Origin: Roseateles sp. YR242
GTDB lineage: Bacteria; Pseudomonadota; Gammaproteobacteria; Burkholderiales; Burkholderiaceae_C
Assembly (NCBI RefSeq): GCF_900109745.1
Contig: NZ_FOAV01000012.1
Span: 1 to 64,000 of the forward strand
Length of the DNA: 64,000 nt
Direction of reading: 5' to 3'
This document shows, one piece after another, positions 1 through 8,906 of this stretch (position 1 is the first letter of the stretch; each line of letters opens with the position of its first letter). Made by a program: the position numbers and the translations under genes. The notes beneath the pieces are model-generated. The model had not been told where the DNA came from, did no database searches, and saw nothing but the letters and a program-made list of their open reading frames with translations.

Positions 1-364
1 AGGCCCAGACCATGTTGGCCTTGAAGGGCGAGTGCACGCGCGGCCGCTTGGACGCAATCCGCCTGCGCGAACGCTTCCTGGGCACCAGCAGGCCCGCCTG
101 GCGCCTCAACCGATGCGTGCGCGACCAGCTCAGCTCGAAGCCGCGTCGGCGCAGGAAGATGCGGATGCGCCGGTAGCCGTAGCGGGGGTACTGGGCCGAC
201 AACTCCCTCATCGCCTCGACCACCGGCGCATCCTTGGCCGGCAGGCGGGGCTTATAGCTGGGTGTGGCTCGCGACATGCCGATGAGCCCGCAAGCCCGAC
301 GCAAGCTCAGGCCACGCTCGCGAGCGAAGTCGACCTGGGCACGTCGAGCCGGCGGGCTCACCAT
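1..364 (-). CDS. IS3-family transposase OrfB, N-terminal part (cut by window edge)
   Basis: The visible frame carries the typical OrfB start: a helical region (DFARERGLSLRRACGLIGMS), then the conserved stretch PRYGYRRI and the region leading to the catalytic core (RLRRQAGLLVPRKR). The DDE catalytic domain itself lies outside the window. The first ATG, at 364, overlaps the OrfA stop and follows a run of seven A residues. The frame can therefore be entered by -1 frameshifting or by reinitiation. Confidence 0.8.
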   Translation of the reverse strand, partial: MVSPPARRAQVDFARERGLSLRRACGLIGMSRATPSYKPRLPAKDAPVVEAMRELSAQYPRYGYRRIRIFLRRRGFELSWSRTHRLRRQAGLLVPRKRSRRRIASKRPRVHSPFKANMVWA

Positions 365-621
365 TTTTTTGCGTTGATCTCCTTCGGGACCTCGATGTCC
401 AGGTCACGCTCGGCCAGCAGCTTATTGAGCCGGCTGTTTTCCAGCTCCAGGGCCTTCAGGCGTTTGACGTCAGAGACTTCCAACTGGCCGAAGTGCTTAC
501 GCCAAGCGTAGATCGTGGGCTCGCTGACCTTGTACTTCTTGGCCGCCTCGGCCACCGTGGTGCGGTCTGCCTCGCGCAGGATCGCCACCATCTGCTCTTT
601 CGTGAATCGACTCTTTCTCAT
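358..621 (-). CDS. IS3-family transposase OrfA (helix-turn-helix)
   Basis: This 87-residue protein has the usual OrfA layout: an N-terminal helix-turn-helix that binds the IS ends (around RFTKEQMVAILREAD and VSEPTIYAWRKHFG), then a leucine-zipper coiled coil (ALELENSRLNKLLAERDLDI). The start at 621 is chosen over an upstream ATG at 645 because AGGAG lies six bases before it. The gene overlaps OrfB by seven bases. It normally acts fused to OrfB through ribosomal frameshifting. The frame is intact, so the copy may be functional if the rest of the element is present beyond the window. Confidence 0.85.
   Translation of the reverse strand: MRKSRFTKEQMVAILREADRTTVAEAAKKYKVSEPTIYAWRKHFGQLEVSDVKRLKALELENSRLNKLLAERDLDIEVPKEINAKKW
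361..370 (-). promoter_or_regulatory. Predicted programmed -1 frameshift site between OrfA and OrfB
   Basis: On the minus strand a run of seven A (370 to 364) fits the slippery pattern X XXY YYZ as A AAA AAA in the OrfA frame, just before the OrfA stop at 360-358. A -1 slip joins OrfA to the OrfB frame. A-runs like this are the known slippery sites of IS3 elements; slippage here is inferred. Confidence 0.6.
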
Positions 622-781
622 GGGCTCCTCTTGGGATGGAGCCATCTTCTCTGGAAATCAATGTCTCGGAGAAACCGGGCAGGTCACGCCCACCCCTCGC
701 GAGACGGATCTCAGGCGTCAGATTGCTGTATTTCTCCCGCAACGCGGCGCCCGGGCTCAAGTCGGTCGCAACATTGCCAAT

Positions 782-1069
782 TCAATCTCTTGTGTACACG
801 ACGCCGGGCAGAACTATCGAGTCATCGTCGGCGAGCGCATCAACGCATTTTGTGTCCGCAGTTATTACTTCGGGAAACTCGGCCAACAGTTCACCCATCG
901 AGAGCTCGCAAAGTTCTATTTCCTCTTCGCTCGGCTCTCGGTCGATGTAGTAGGCGACAGTCAATTTGCTGGTCACGGCGTCCCAGCCAACCTTTACGGA
1001 TTTGACTCGCGAATTCACGTTTCGCGCTGCAATCAATTTGGATGCCTTTGCAAGGGCTTCGGTGTTCAT
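782..1069 (-). CDS. Small acidic protein, predicted immunity protein for the adjacent toxin domain
   Basis: This is a soluble, acidic protein of 95 residues with no signal peptide. Its pattern, with a glutamate-rich segment (REPSEEEIELCELSMGELLAEFPE), is common in small immunity proteins of polymorphic toxins. The ATG at 1069 lies two bases after the toxin-domain stop; an alternative GTG at 1078 would overlap it. Position directly downstream of a CdiA-type C-terminal toxin is the main argument for function. I do not recognise the exact immunity family. It is the last gene of the locus before the IS3 element. Confidence 0.55.
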   Translation of the reverse strand: MNTEALAKASKLIAARNVNSRVKSVKVGWDAVTSKLTVAYYIDREPSEEEIELCELSMGELLAEFPEVITADTKCVDALADDDSIVLPGVVYTRD

Positions 1070-1071
1070 AC

Positions 1072-1440
1072 TTACCACTGCGTAGGTTTAGCGGGAACGA
1101 TGTGGCTTCCGTTTTTGCCGAACATGACCGAGCCATAGTTCGTCGGTCCAACCAAGGTTGGGACACCATTTTGTGTCCTCCAGTAGCCGCCGATGGGTTG
1201 TCCGAAGTCTACGATTGCTTGACCCGACTTTGGCGTACGCAATACCGTAAAGTTGCCATTGACCAAGCCTTGGACAAGGTTCGCGGGGTCTGCGGTGAGC
1301 ACGCTTCGGCCATCAGTGATGGGCGGAACGTGCAGGTCCTGGCGAGGACTCAGGCGGTTCGGTATGCCGAGCCCTGAAACTGCTTGCCGATTCGCGGCGA
1401 TGTGGGCGGGGATCGTCGGTCCCACAAGCTCCGCGCTACT
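1072..1440 (-). pseudogene. C-terminal toxin domain of a CdiA/polymorphic-toxin protein, separated from its carrier
   Basis: The last ~100 codons form one open frame ending at 1072, beside the immunity-like gene. The sequence contains RQDLHVPP, then VDFGQPIGGYW, and ends with FGKNGSHIVPAKP. This resembles the polymorphic toxin type 50 (Ntox50) C-terminal domain, a predicted RNase, in its conserved 'FG..IG' and 'G.HIVP..P' motifs. That assignment is from memory of the family pattern and is tentative. The 5' side runs into an IS66 transposase fragment near 1440, so the domain is cut off from the pre-toxin region and is presumably not exported. Confidence 0.5.
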
Positions 1441-1726
1441 GAGCGCGCATTGATGGTCTCTTGCCGGTAGTACGGCAGGTGGTCCACGAAGCGGCTGATC
1501 AGCGTGTGTGCCAGCAAGCCGCTGGCGGCGGCTCCCGCTGAGCCAGCTCCACAGTTTGCGCGACGAGGGCCTGCTCGCGCTGCTTGATGGCCTGGTCGCG
1601 CTCACACAGTTGCTGCGCTTGGTCTTGCACTTGCTGTTGCAACTGGGCGATGAGCGCGGCGACCTCGGGCGGGAGGCCCTGAGGATCAGAGGGGGGGAGA
1701 CCACGCATGCCAAGCATGCGTGGCAT
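1441..1726 (-). mobile_element. IS66-family TnpC fragment with internal deletion
   Basis: From the ATG at 1726 the minus strand encodes the N-terminal coiled coil of an IS66 TnpC transposase (LPPEVAALIAQLQQQVQDQ and following). The frame is lost near 1530. A second frame then gives a stretch from the middle of TnpC (SGLLAHTLISRFVDHLPYYR). About 150 residues between the two are missing, and no IS66 ends, TnpA or TnpB are visible. It lies between the pre-toxin and toxin parts of the CdiA-like gene. A perfect 9-bp inverted repeat (CCACGCATG/CATGCGTGG, 1701-1723) lies at its start. Confidence 0.65.
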
Positions 1727-2486
1727 CGTGCCAGAACCCGCTGATGCGGCCAATTGGCACACCTGCGGAAGACACGGGCCGCGGGGCTACTAGGCTGTTG
1801 TCTTCAACGGCAAGGCCGCCATATTCCAACGCTCCCAGTGCCAGCACCTGGTGCGCATCCATGAAGGCGTATGGACTTCCCTCCGCAGCACTAGGACCGC
1901 TTGCAACCGCAAAGTTCATGGCGCTGTAAGGATTCTTCAGAACGCCAAGCTCGAGCAGCGGGTTCGATTGTGTAGTTCCCGTGCCCGCACGTCCCTCAGC
2001 TCCAGCAACCTCGGCTGCCCCTTGCGCAAGCCCCGCCGCAAACGCCTGCGTCAGCCTCGCTCGGGTCTCCGCCGTGTTGTATCCCATGATCTGGCTGGTG
2101 GCCCACGAGCCGGCTACGGAGGCGGCCATATTCCGGGCGACCAGCGCGGCTGTCTGGTTGATCCCCTTCACGGCCTACTGCATGGCCTGCCCGGCGTAGT
2201 AACCCGCCCCGGCGCTCACCACTGAGGCGCCCACCTCGCGCCAACTCCACTTCCCTTGAACCGCCTGCGTGACGGCCGAACTCAACCCAGCACGCATCAG
2301 CGTGGTGGGAAAATTCGGGATGACCGTGGCGGCAGCGTTGGCCGCATTGGCCGTGCTTGCTGCGGCAGAAGCCCCTCCGATGGGCGGAACGTAATAGGCG
2401 ACACCGGCGCTGACCCCCGCAGCAAGCGCGGACTGTCCAACAGCACTCCAGCTGAACTTTTCGACATTGCCGATCGCCATGCCGAC
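1727..2486 (-). pseudogene. Pre-toxin region of a CdiA/filamentous-hemagglutinin-like protein, 5'-truncated, with internal stop
   Basis: The frame is rich in Ala, Gly, Ser and Val and has the repeated 'WSxxxVGxSxxxAG' style of the C-terminal part of secreted hemagglutinin-like toxins (KFSWSAVGQSALAAGVSAG and KWSWREVGASVVSAGAGYYAG). An amber codon at 2177-2175 interrupts it, but the same frame continues on the other side (GINQTAALVARNMAASVAGS). Upstream the similarity fades at about 2490, far short of the thousands of codons expected of a full CdiA. Downstream it runs into the IS66 fragment. It is a dead remnant. Confidence 0.6.
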
Positions 2487-2658
2487 GGCCGACCTGCAAT
2501 CTAGGCAGACCTCTCTGGACGCCTGGGGGGCCGAAATCTGTGGGTGTTTCCCTACACCAGAAGCAGCGTTCTGGTAGGTGGCCGCGGAGCAGCGCGGCCC
2601 GTGCCGGCCCAGATCAGCTTCACAGCGATCTGCGCAGACATCGGTGGGGTTGGCTAAT

Positions 2659-3036
2659 TCAATGACCAGCCATGTGGTGGCGGCTTGCCGCCGCCTTGTC
2701 CAGCACCGCCTTGAGCTCTTCAATCGTCGCCGGCTTCACCAGATAGGCCGCCGCGCCGCGCCGCAGCGCCTCCTGCGCATCTGCAGGATCCGACAGCCCG
2801 GTCAGCAGCACGATGGTCATCGGCCCGTGGCTCAGCGCCTCGCCCACGAAGTCCATGCCCTGCCCGTCTGGCAAGGTCCGGTCCAGCACCATCACATCCG
2901 GATGCCGCTCGGCCAACCGGCTGCGGGCCTCCTTCAGCGATGCCGCCGTGGCGGTTTCGTAACCCTCCATCTCCAACAGGATGGACAGGGTCTCGCTGGA
3001 CTCGATGTTGTCGTCTACAAGGACGGCGTAAGGCAT
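2659..3036 (-). CDS. Single-domain response regulator (CheY-like receiver)
   Basis: This protein of 125 residues is a lone receiver domain. The acidic pair is D8-D9, the phospho-acceptor is D52 (VMVLDRTLPDG), the conserved Thr is in LLTGL and the Lys in YLVKPA. There is no DNA-binding or enzymatic output, so it probably passes phosphate on or acts by protein contact. The start at 3036 puts the first receiver strand (YAVLVDD) right after the initiator; an upstream start at 3114 would add a Pro-rich, non-conserved stretch. No kinase is adjacent on this strand; the nearest are in the light-sensing operon to the right. Confidence 0.85.
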   Translation of the reverse strand: MPYAVLVDDNIESSETLSILLEMEGYETATAASLKEARSRLAERHPDVMVLDRTLPDGQGMDFVGEALSHGPMTIVLLTGLSDPADAQEALRRGAAAYLVKPATIEELKAVLDKAAASRHHMAGH

Positions 3037-3381
3037 GGCAGTGGGTCGGATGGCCGAGGCCACCCCCTGTGTAGGAGGACGGGGAAAAGCGCAGGAGTGT
3101 CGCGGGGCCGTCACGACGGACGCGCATCTGCGTGCGAAGAACGGATAGGGGCCTGCGTGGCAATCCGCGTTCCCGGCACGAAGATCCCCCGATCTCCTCG
3201 GGAGCTGGATTTGCCAGTGCCTGACGCCCCCGAAACCACCGCGTCAGTCACCGTCCCAACCCGGGATTTGCAGCCTGTGCGTTGAGCCACTTTCTCTCCA
3301 TAATGCGCCCCCAGCGTGCAGCGCCGCACCGCCCTAACCTCCTGCGTGCCGCTCCTCCACCGCCCCTTAATTACCGCCCCA
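3037..3381. other. Divergent intergenic region between receiver gene and bphO
   Basis: This stretch of 345 bases separates two diverging genes and must hold both promoters. No good -35/-10 pair, operator or hairpin was recognised on either strand. Confidence 0.5.
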
Positions 3382-4050
3382 ATGACTTCGATCGACACCG
3401 ACCTGCTGCCCCGCCTGCGCCGAGACACGGGCCCGCTGCACGACCGCATCGAAGCGCTCCTCCAACTGGAAGCCCCCATGCCGCTGAGCCGCTACGGACA
3501 GATCGTCCGGGGATTCCACGAATTTCTGCAGCTTTGGGAGCAACGGGTACGCTTTGCCTTGCCCGAGCACCTCAAGACCTGGTTCGATGAGCGACGCCGG
3601 TCCCCATTTGCCGCCCAGGATCTGGCGGCACTCGCCATCCCGGAACACCCTGCCCTGCGCCAGGCCGCCCGCGCGGCGCAGTCCGCCATCCGGCTGGACA
3701 GCCCCGCCGTCGCCTTCGGCGCCCTGTATGTCATCGAAGGCAGCGCCCTGGGTGGCCAGGTCTTGACCCCGCGTCTGGCCGCGACCCTGGGCCTCACCCC
3801 CGGCCGTGGCGCCAGCTATTTCCACGGATTTGGCGGGCGCACTGGGGCCATGTGGCGCGAATTCCGCTTGCTGGCACAGCAAGAGGTGGGCACGGACGCG
3901 CAAGCCCAGGCCGATGCCAGCCGTGGCGCCGTGCAGACCTTCACCGCCCTGATCGACACCTTTGGCGCCCTCGACGCCGGCGCCTCCGGCGTCTTCGGCG
4001 AGCCGACCCCCACGGGCGCCTCGGCCCACCTGCCCACGGCACTGGCCTGA
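3382..4050 (+). CDS. bphO: Biliverdin-producing heme oxygenase
   Basis: This 222-residue heme oxygenase would open heme to biliverdin IXa, the chromophore of the phytochrome encoded next. The proximal histidine lies in TGPLHDRIE near residue 20. The distal-helix motif, with its flexible glycines, is YVIEGSALGGQVL. The start at 3382 was taken because conserved sequence begins there and the upstream in-frame stretch is low-complexity. Its stop lies three bases before the bphP start, so the two are almost certainly co-transcribed, pairing chromophore supply with the photoreceptor. Confidence 0.9.
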   Translation: MTSIDTDLLPRLRRDTGPLHDRIEALLQLEAPMPLSRYGQIVRGFHEFLQLWEQRVRFALPEHLKTWFDERRRSPFAAQDLAALAIPEHPALRQAARAAQSAIRLDSPAVAFGALYVIEGSALGGQVLTPRLAATLGLTPGRGASYFHGFGGRTGAMWREFRLLAQQEVGTDAQAQADASRGAVQTFTALIDTFGALDAGASGVFGEPTPTGASAHLPTALA

Positions 4051-4053
4051 ACC

Positions 4054-6444
4054 ATGAGCTCCGCCAACCCGTCGAACGCCAGGCTGAACAGCACGTTGAG
4101 CAAAACGTTGAACGACACATTGAGCCACGATCAGTTGGCGCAATGCGCCAGCGAGCCCATCCGCATTCCCGGAGCCATCCAGCCCCATGGCTGGCTCGCG
4201 GTGGTGGCGCTGCGCACCGGCCAGTTGGTGGCTCACAGCCAGAACTGGCTGACGCTACTCGCACGGGGATCGGGTCATCTCCCGGCAGACCTGCACCACG
4301 ACGTGGAAGACACGCTGCGCGCGCCCATCGGCCTCCGGCACACCCTCATCGACGGCGAAGGCCCGGTCTCGTGCGGCTCCATCGTCGTGGGAGACCGTCC
4401 CTTGCACGTGTCCGGCCACCGCCTGGGCGAGCTGGCCTACTTCGAGGTCGAAGCGGATGGTCACGATGCCGGCACCCGCGCCCCCATCTACAGCCTGGCG
4501 CGGCACCTGGTGCCGAAGATGCAGAAGACCGACTCGGTGGAGCAGCTCTGCCGCGAGGTGGTGCAGGAAATGAAACGCCTGACCGGCTTCGGCCGCTGCC
4601 TGGCCTACCGTTTCAATGAAGAAGGCCACGGGGAAGTGCTGGCCGAAGCCCTCGACCCCGGTTATGACACTTACGCAGGCCACCGATTCCCGGCCGCAGA
4701 CATTCCCCCGCAGGCCCGCGACCTCTACCGCATCAACCACATCCGCCTGATCGCGGACGCGAATTACGAGCCCGTGCCGGTGCAGTTCGTGGACCAGCGG
4801 GACGCGACGTCGCTGGACCTCTCTCAGGCCGCCCTGCGCAGCGTGTCACCGGTCCATCTGCAGTACATGCGCAACATGGGCACGCTGGCATCGATGTCCG
4901 TCTCCATCGTGGTGGGCGATGCCCTCTGGGGCCTGGTCTCCTGTCACGACCATGCGCCCCGGCATCTCTCCTGGCAGACCCGCATGGCCTGCGAGCATCT
5001 GGGCCAGTTGCTGTCGCTGCAGATCGAGGCGAAACAGGAGAACGAGCGGGTCACCGAGCAGTTGCGGCTGCGCCAACTCACGCTGGCCATCGTGGCCCAC
5101 CTGGCCGACAGCGACGCCACCCTGCAACGCCTCATGCACGAGCCCGGGCCGCTGCTGCGCCTGGGGCGCGCCACCGGCGCGGCAGTGATCCTCAACGACA
5201 ACGCCTGGTCCGTGGGCGAGGCACCGGATGCCGCCACCCTGGTGGACCTGGGCCAATGGCTCTCCACCCGCATCGATGAGGTGGTGCACACCGACCGCCT
5301 GCCCACTGAAGCGCCGCACCTCGCCCCGGCACTGGGCGCGACCACCGGCCTGCTGGCCATTTCCATCTCCAAGCTGCACCGGCATTACATCGTTTGGTTC
5401 CGGCCAGAGATCGTGCAGACCATCGTGTGGGCCGGCGACCCACGCAAGGAGATGCAGGTCGGCAAGGACCAGCGCCTGCACCCTCGCCTCAGTTTCGACA
5501 GCTGGCGTGAGCAGGTGCGGGATCGTTCGCTGCCCTGGACGCAGGGCGAAGTGCTGGCAGTGCAGGAACTGCGCCAGGCCCTGATCGGCATCGTGCTGCG
5601 CCGTGCCGAGGAACTGGCCGAAGTGGCGACGGAACTGGGCCGGGTGAACAAGGAGCTGGAAGCCTTCTCCTACACCGTCTCCCATGACCTGCGAGCCCCC
5701 ATGCGGCACATCTCGGGCTTCGTGGACCTGGTGCTGGAGATGGACGGCAGCGGCCTGACGGACCGCTCGCGCCGCTACCTGGCCCATGTGAAGGAGGCTT
5801 CGGCCCACGCCGGCCACCTGGTGGACGCCCTGCTCGACTTCTCCCGCATGGGCCGCGCGGCGCTCAAGCCGGTGTCCATCCATACCGACCACCTGGTGGA
5901 AGACCTCATCGCCGAACAGGCCTCGCAGACCAAGGACCGCGTGATCGAGTGGACCGTGCCACGCCCGCTGCCGCGTTTGTGGGCCGACCCGGTGCTGATC
6001 CAGGTCGCCCTGCGCAACCTGATTGCCAATGCGGTGAAGTACACCCGGCCGCGCGACCCGGCCCGCATCACCATCACGCCGCTACAGACGGCGGACGGCA
6101 TCGGGTTGTCCATCCAGGACAATGGCGTTGGCTTCCAGATGAAATATGTGGGCAAGTTGTTTGGCGTGTTCCAGCGCCTGCATCAGACCGAAAGCTTCGA
6201 AGGCACCGGCATCGGCCTGGCCAGTGTGCGGCGCATCGTGGAGCGCCATGGTGGCCAGGTGGAAGCCTGGGGCCAGCCGGATGTGGGTGCACGTTTCAGC
6301 CTGATCCTGCCCACCCGGGAAGCCGCCAGCGCCATGGCCAGCGCGCCGGCTGGCACGCCGATTGCCCAGGTCGCGTTTCCCGAGCTTTCGCCTCCCGGCA
6401 GCGGTGCCTCAGAATTTCCCCAGACTGCGATCTCCCCCGACTGA
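4054..6444 (+). CDS. bphP: Bacteriophytochrome histidine kinase
   Basis: The 796-residue protein has the PAS-GAF-PHY-HisKA-HATPase order of a canonical bacteriophytochrome. Cys31, in CASEPIRIPGAIQPHG, matches the biliverdin-attachment cysteine. The GAF pocket has FPAADIPPQARDLY, a variant of the PASDIP motif that keeps the Asp. The H-box is AFSYTVSHDLRAP with His544. The N-box (LRNLIANAVKYTRP), DNGVGF and GTGIGLASVRRIV follow. It should sense red/far-red light and autophosphorylate. There is no fused receiver, so the separate regulator starting one base after its stop is the likely partner. It follows bphO at three bases. Confidence 0.95.
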   Translation: MSSANPSNARLNSTLSKTLNDTLSHDQLAQCASEPIRIPGAIQPHGWLAVVALRTGQLVAHSQNWLTLLARGSGHLPADLHHDVEDTLRAPIGLRHTLIDGEGPVSCGSIVVGDRPLHVSGHRLGELAYFEVEADGHDAGTRAPIYSLARHLVPKMQKTDSVEQLCREVVQEMKRLTGFGRCLAYRFNEEGHGEVLAEALDPGYDTYAGHRFPAADIPPQARDLYRINHIRLIADANYEPVPVQFVDQRDATSLDLSQAALRSVSPVHLQYMRNMGTLASMSVSIVVGDALWGLVSCHDHAPRHLSWQTRMACEHLGQLLSLQIEAKQENERVTEQLRLRQLTLAIVAHLADSDATLQRLMHEPGPLLRLGRATGAAVILNDNAWSVGEAPDAATLVDLGQWLSTRIDEVVHTDRLPTEAPHLAPALGATTGLLAISISKLHRHYIVWFRPEIVQTIVWAGDPRKEMQVGKDQRLHPRLSFDSWREQVRDRSLPWTQGEVLAVQELRQALIGIVLRRAEELAEVATELGRVNKELEAFSYTVSHDLRAPMRHISGFVDLVLEMDGSGLTDRSRRYLAHVKEASAHAGHLVDALLDFSRMGRAALKPVSIHTDHLVEDLIAEQASQTKDRVIEWTVPRPLPRLWADPVLIQVALRNLIANAVKYTRPRDPARITITPLQTADGIGLSIQDNGVGFQMKYVGKLFGVFQRLHQTESFEGTGIGLASVRRIVERHGGQVEAWGQPDVGARFSLILPTREAASAMASAPAGTPIAQVAFPELSPPGSGASEFPQTAISPD

Positions 6445-6445
6445 C

Positions 6446-6904
6446 ATGCTCAAGCCAATTCTCCTTGTTGAAGACGACGCCCGTGACCTCGAACTGACGC
6501 TGGTGGCGTTGGAACGCAGCCAACTGGCCAACGAGGTCATCGTCGTGCGTGACGGCGCGGAAGCGCTGGACTACCTCAACCGTGAAGGCGCGCATGCCGA
6601 CCGTGCGGCGGGGAACCCGGCCGTGATCCTGCTGGACCTGAAGCTGCCCAAGGTGAACGGCCTGGAAGTGTTGAAGACGGTGCGCAGCACGGAGCCTCTC
6701 AAGAGCATCCCGGTGGTGATGCTGACCTCCTCGCAGACCGAATCGGACGTGGTGCACAGCTACGCCCTGGGCGTGAACGCCTATGTGGTGAAGCCGGTGG
6801 AGTTCAAGCAGTTCGTCACCGCCATTGCGGACCTGGGTGTGTTCTGGGCCGTCCTCAACGAGCCGCCCCCCGGTTCGCTGCGAGCCAGCCGCCGGTATGA
6901 GTGA
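6446..6904 (+). CDS. Phytochrome-associated response regulator (Rcp1-like)
   Basis: This single receiver of 152 residues has the acidic pair in LLVEDDARD, phospho-acceptor D64 (VILLDLKLPKVNG), Thr in MLTSS and Lys in YVVKPV. The long a4-region and C-terminal tail resemble the Rcp1/BphR class that pairs with phytochrome kinases. The start at 6446 is the ATG just before the first strand, one base past the bphP stop. Its 3' end overlaps the next gene by eight bases. It is probably phosphorylated by BphP and relays the signal by protein interaction. Confidence 0.9.
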   Translation: MLKPILLVEDDARDLELTLVALERSQLANEVIVVRDGAEALDYLNREGAHADRAAGNPAVILLDLKLPKVNGLEVLKTVRSTEPLKSIPVVMLTSSQTESDVVHSYALGVNAYVVKPVEFKQFVTAIADLGVFWAVLNEPPPGSLRASRRYE

Positions 6905-8888
6905 TCACACGGCAGCGGACCCCAGCCCGCCCCTGGAAATCCTCCTGCTGGAGGATTCCGCCTTTGATGCGGAGCTGCTGCTGGCCTCGCTGGAAAGCTC
7001 CCACCCGCGCTCCCGCGTGACCTGGGTCAAGGATGAGCCCGGGCTGCTGGGCGCTTTGGAGACCCAGCGCTTCGACCTGATCCTGTCGGATTACCAGTTG
7101 CCAGGCTTCACGGGCGGAGACGCCCTGACCGTCGCCCAGCAACGGGCACCGGGCACACCGTTCATCTTCGTCTCCGGCGTGATCGGTGAAGAGAACACGG
7201 TGGACCTACTCAAGCGCGGCGCCACGGACTACGTCATGAAGGGCCGGCTGGCACGCCTGCCGGTGGCCATTGACCGCGCGCTGCGTGAAGTGCGTCAGCA
7301 CGAGGCGCAGCGAGTGGTGGAAGCGCAACTGCGCGAGGCTGATGCACTCTATGCGCGCGTGGTGGATTCGCTGCAGGAATACGCGGTGATGCTGCTGGAC
7401 ACCGAAGGCCGCATCCGGGATTGGAACCATGCCGCCACGGCCATCTTCGGCCACCCGCTGGAGGCGGTGCGCGGCATGTCCGCCGAGATCCTGCTGACGC
7501 CGGACGACCAGGCCGCTGACGTCCTGGAAGCCGAGCTGGCACAGGCCCTCACGCACGGCTCCTCCCGTGACGACCGTTGGCTGATGCGGCACGACGGAAG
7601 CCGCCTGCGCGCCGAAACCACGGTGACCCCGATCTACGCGAGCACCGGCGAACCCAGCGGCTTCTCCAAGATCGTCCGTGACGTGACCCCCGCCTTCGAG
7701 GCGCGCGAGGCCCTGCGCCAGGCGAAGGAGGAGGCGGAACGCGCCAGTGAGCTGAAAGAGCAGTTCCTGGCGGTGCTCTCGCACGAGTTGCGTTCGCCGC
7801 TGAGTGCAATCACCGGGTGGGCGGACATCCTGACCAATTTCTCGGATTCACACCCCTTGCTGGGCAAGGCCGCCACCGTGATCCGCCGCAACGCCCAGCT
7901 TCAGGCCCGCATGATCAACGACTTGCTGGACATGAGTGCCGTGGTCGCTGGCAAGCTGGTGCTGCAGACCGGCCCGGTGAACCTGGCGGCACTGGCGGAC
8001 GACGCGGTGCTGGCCTCGCTGCACGAGGCGCAGGCCAAAGGCGTCGCCCTGCACTGCCGGGCGGCCACCCCGGTGTGGGTGAACGGCGACGCCCACCGAC
8101 TCTCCCAGGTACTGATCAACCTGGTGGGCAACGCCATCAAGTTCACGGGCGGCGGCGGCTCGGTGGACGTGGAGGTGCGGCAGGAAGACGGCCAAGCCTA
8201 CCTGCGCGTGAAAGACACCGGCCGCGGCATCTCCGCCCAGTTCCTGCCCTACGTCTTCGACCGGCTGCGCCAGGAGGACGGCTCCTTCACCCGCAAGGCG
8301 GGCGGCCTGGGGCTGGGGCTGGCCATCGCCCGGGCCATCGCTGAATTGCATCAGGGGCATATTCAGGCGCAGAGCCCGGGCCCAGGGCTGGGCTCGACCT
8401 TCGAACTGCGGGTGCCCACCTTGAACGATCAGGCGCTGCCCACAATGCCTGCCACCGAACCCATGCCTCTGTCTGACGACACGCTGGCCGGCGTCCGTGT
8501 GCTGCTGGTGGATGACGAGGAAGATGCCCGGGAGGTGGGCCAGGTGGCGCTGACCCGCCTGGGCGCCAAGGTCAGTGTGGCCGGCAGCGCGGCAGAAGCC
8601 CTGGAACTGATCAAGGCCGGCAAGTTCGACCTGCTGGTCTCCGACATCGGCATGCCCGACATGGATGGCCGCTCGCTGATCCGCGCCGTGCGCCGCCTGC
8701 CCCACGGCAGCCCGCAGGCGCTGCCGGCGGTGGCTTTGACGGCGTTTGCCATGGTGTCGGACCGCCAGCAAGGGCTGGCGGCCGGCTTCCAGGGCTATGT
8801 GGCCAAACCCATCGAGATGGGCCGCCTCACCCGCACCATCTGCGAGGTGCTGGACGGCCAGGGCCGAACCGCCTGCGGGCACGACTGA
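6897..8888 (+). CDS. Hybrid histidine kinase, receiver-PAS-kinase-receiver
   Basis: The 663-residue soluble kinase begins with a receiver domain (D65 in [10 protein letters not shown]). A PAS domain follows ([17 protein letters not shown]), then a HisKA/HATPase core with His296 in [13 protein letters not shown] and [16 protein letters not shown]-terminal receiver carries D583 ([13 protein letters not shown]). There are no membrane segments. The N-terminal receiver could let it take input from the preceding regulator or from BphP, giving a multi-step light relay. The start at 6897 overlaps the preceding gene and begins just before conserved sequence. No output regulator with a DNA-binding domain is nearby. 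Confidence 0.9.
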   Translation: MSDHTAADPSPPLEILLLEDSAFDAELLLASLESSHPRSRVTWVKDEPGLLGALETQRFDLILSDYQLPGFTGGDALTVAQQRAPGTPFIFVSGVIGEENTVDLLKRGATDYVMKGRLARLPVAIDRALREVRQHEAQRVVEAQLREADALYARVVDSLQEYAVMLLDTEGRIRDWNHAATAIFGHPLEAVRGMSAEILLTPDDQAADVLEAELAQALTHGSSRDDRWLMRHDGSRLRAETTVTPIYASTGEPSGFSKIVRDVTPAFEAREALRQAKEEAERASELKEQFLAVLSHELRSPLSAITGWADILTNFSDSHPLLGKAATVIRRNAQLQARMINDLLDMSAVVAGKLVLQTGPVNLAALADDAVLASLHEAQAKGVALHCRAATPVWVNGDAHRLSQVLINLVGNAIKFTGGGGSVDVEVRQEDGQAYLRVKDTGRGISAQFLPYVFDRLRQEDGSFTRKAGGLGLGLAIARAIAELHQGHIQAQSPGPGLGSTFELRVPTLNDQALPTMPATEPMPLSDDTLAGVRVLLVDDEEDAREVGQVALTRLGAKVSVAGSAAEALELIKAGKFDLLVSDIGMPDMDGRSLIRAVRRLPHGSPQALPAVALTAFAMVSDRQQGLAAGFQGYVAKPIEMGRLTRTICEVLDGQGRTACGHD

Positions 8889-8906
8889 GCCGCCCGGCAG
8901 GCGCCC

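Larger units (their letters stand above)
1..632 (-). mobile_element. IS3-family insertion sequence, partial at window edge
   Basis: Two overlapping frames on the minus strand encode the OrfA and OrfB halves of an IS3-family transposase. The element runs off the left end of the window, so its right terminal repeat and most of OrfB are not seen. The boundary near 632 is only the ribosome binding site of OrfA; I could not recognise the terminal inverted repeat. It lies next to a degraded toxin locus, as expected for a patch that collects insertions. Confidence 0.75.

Noticed and set aside
32-511. Plus-strand open frame across the IS3 element
   Set aside because: The minus strand encodes recognisable OrfA and OrfB; the plus frame has no family features.
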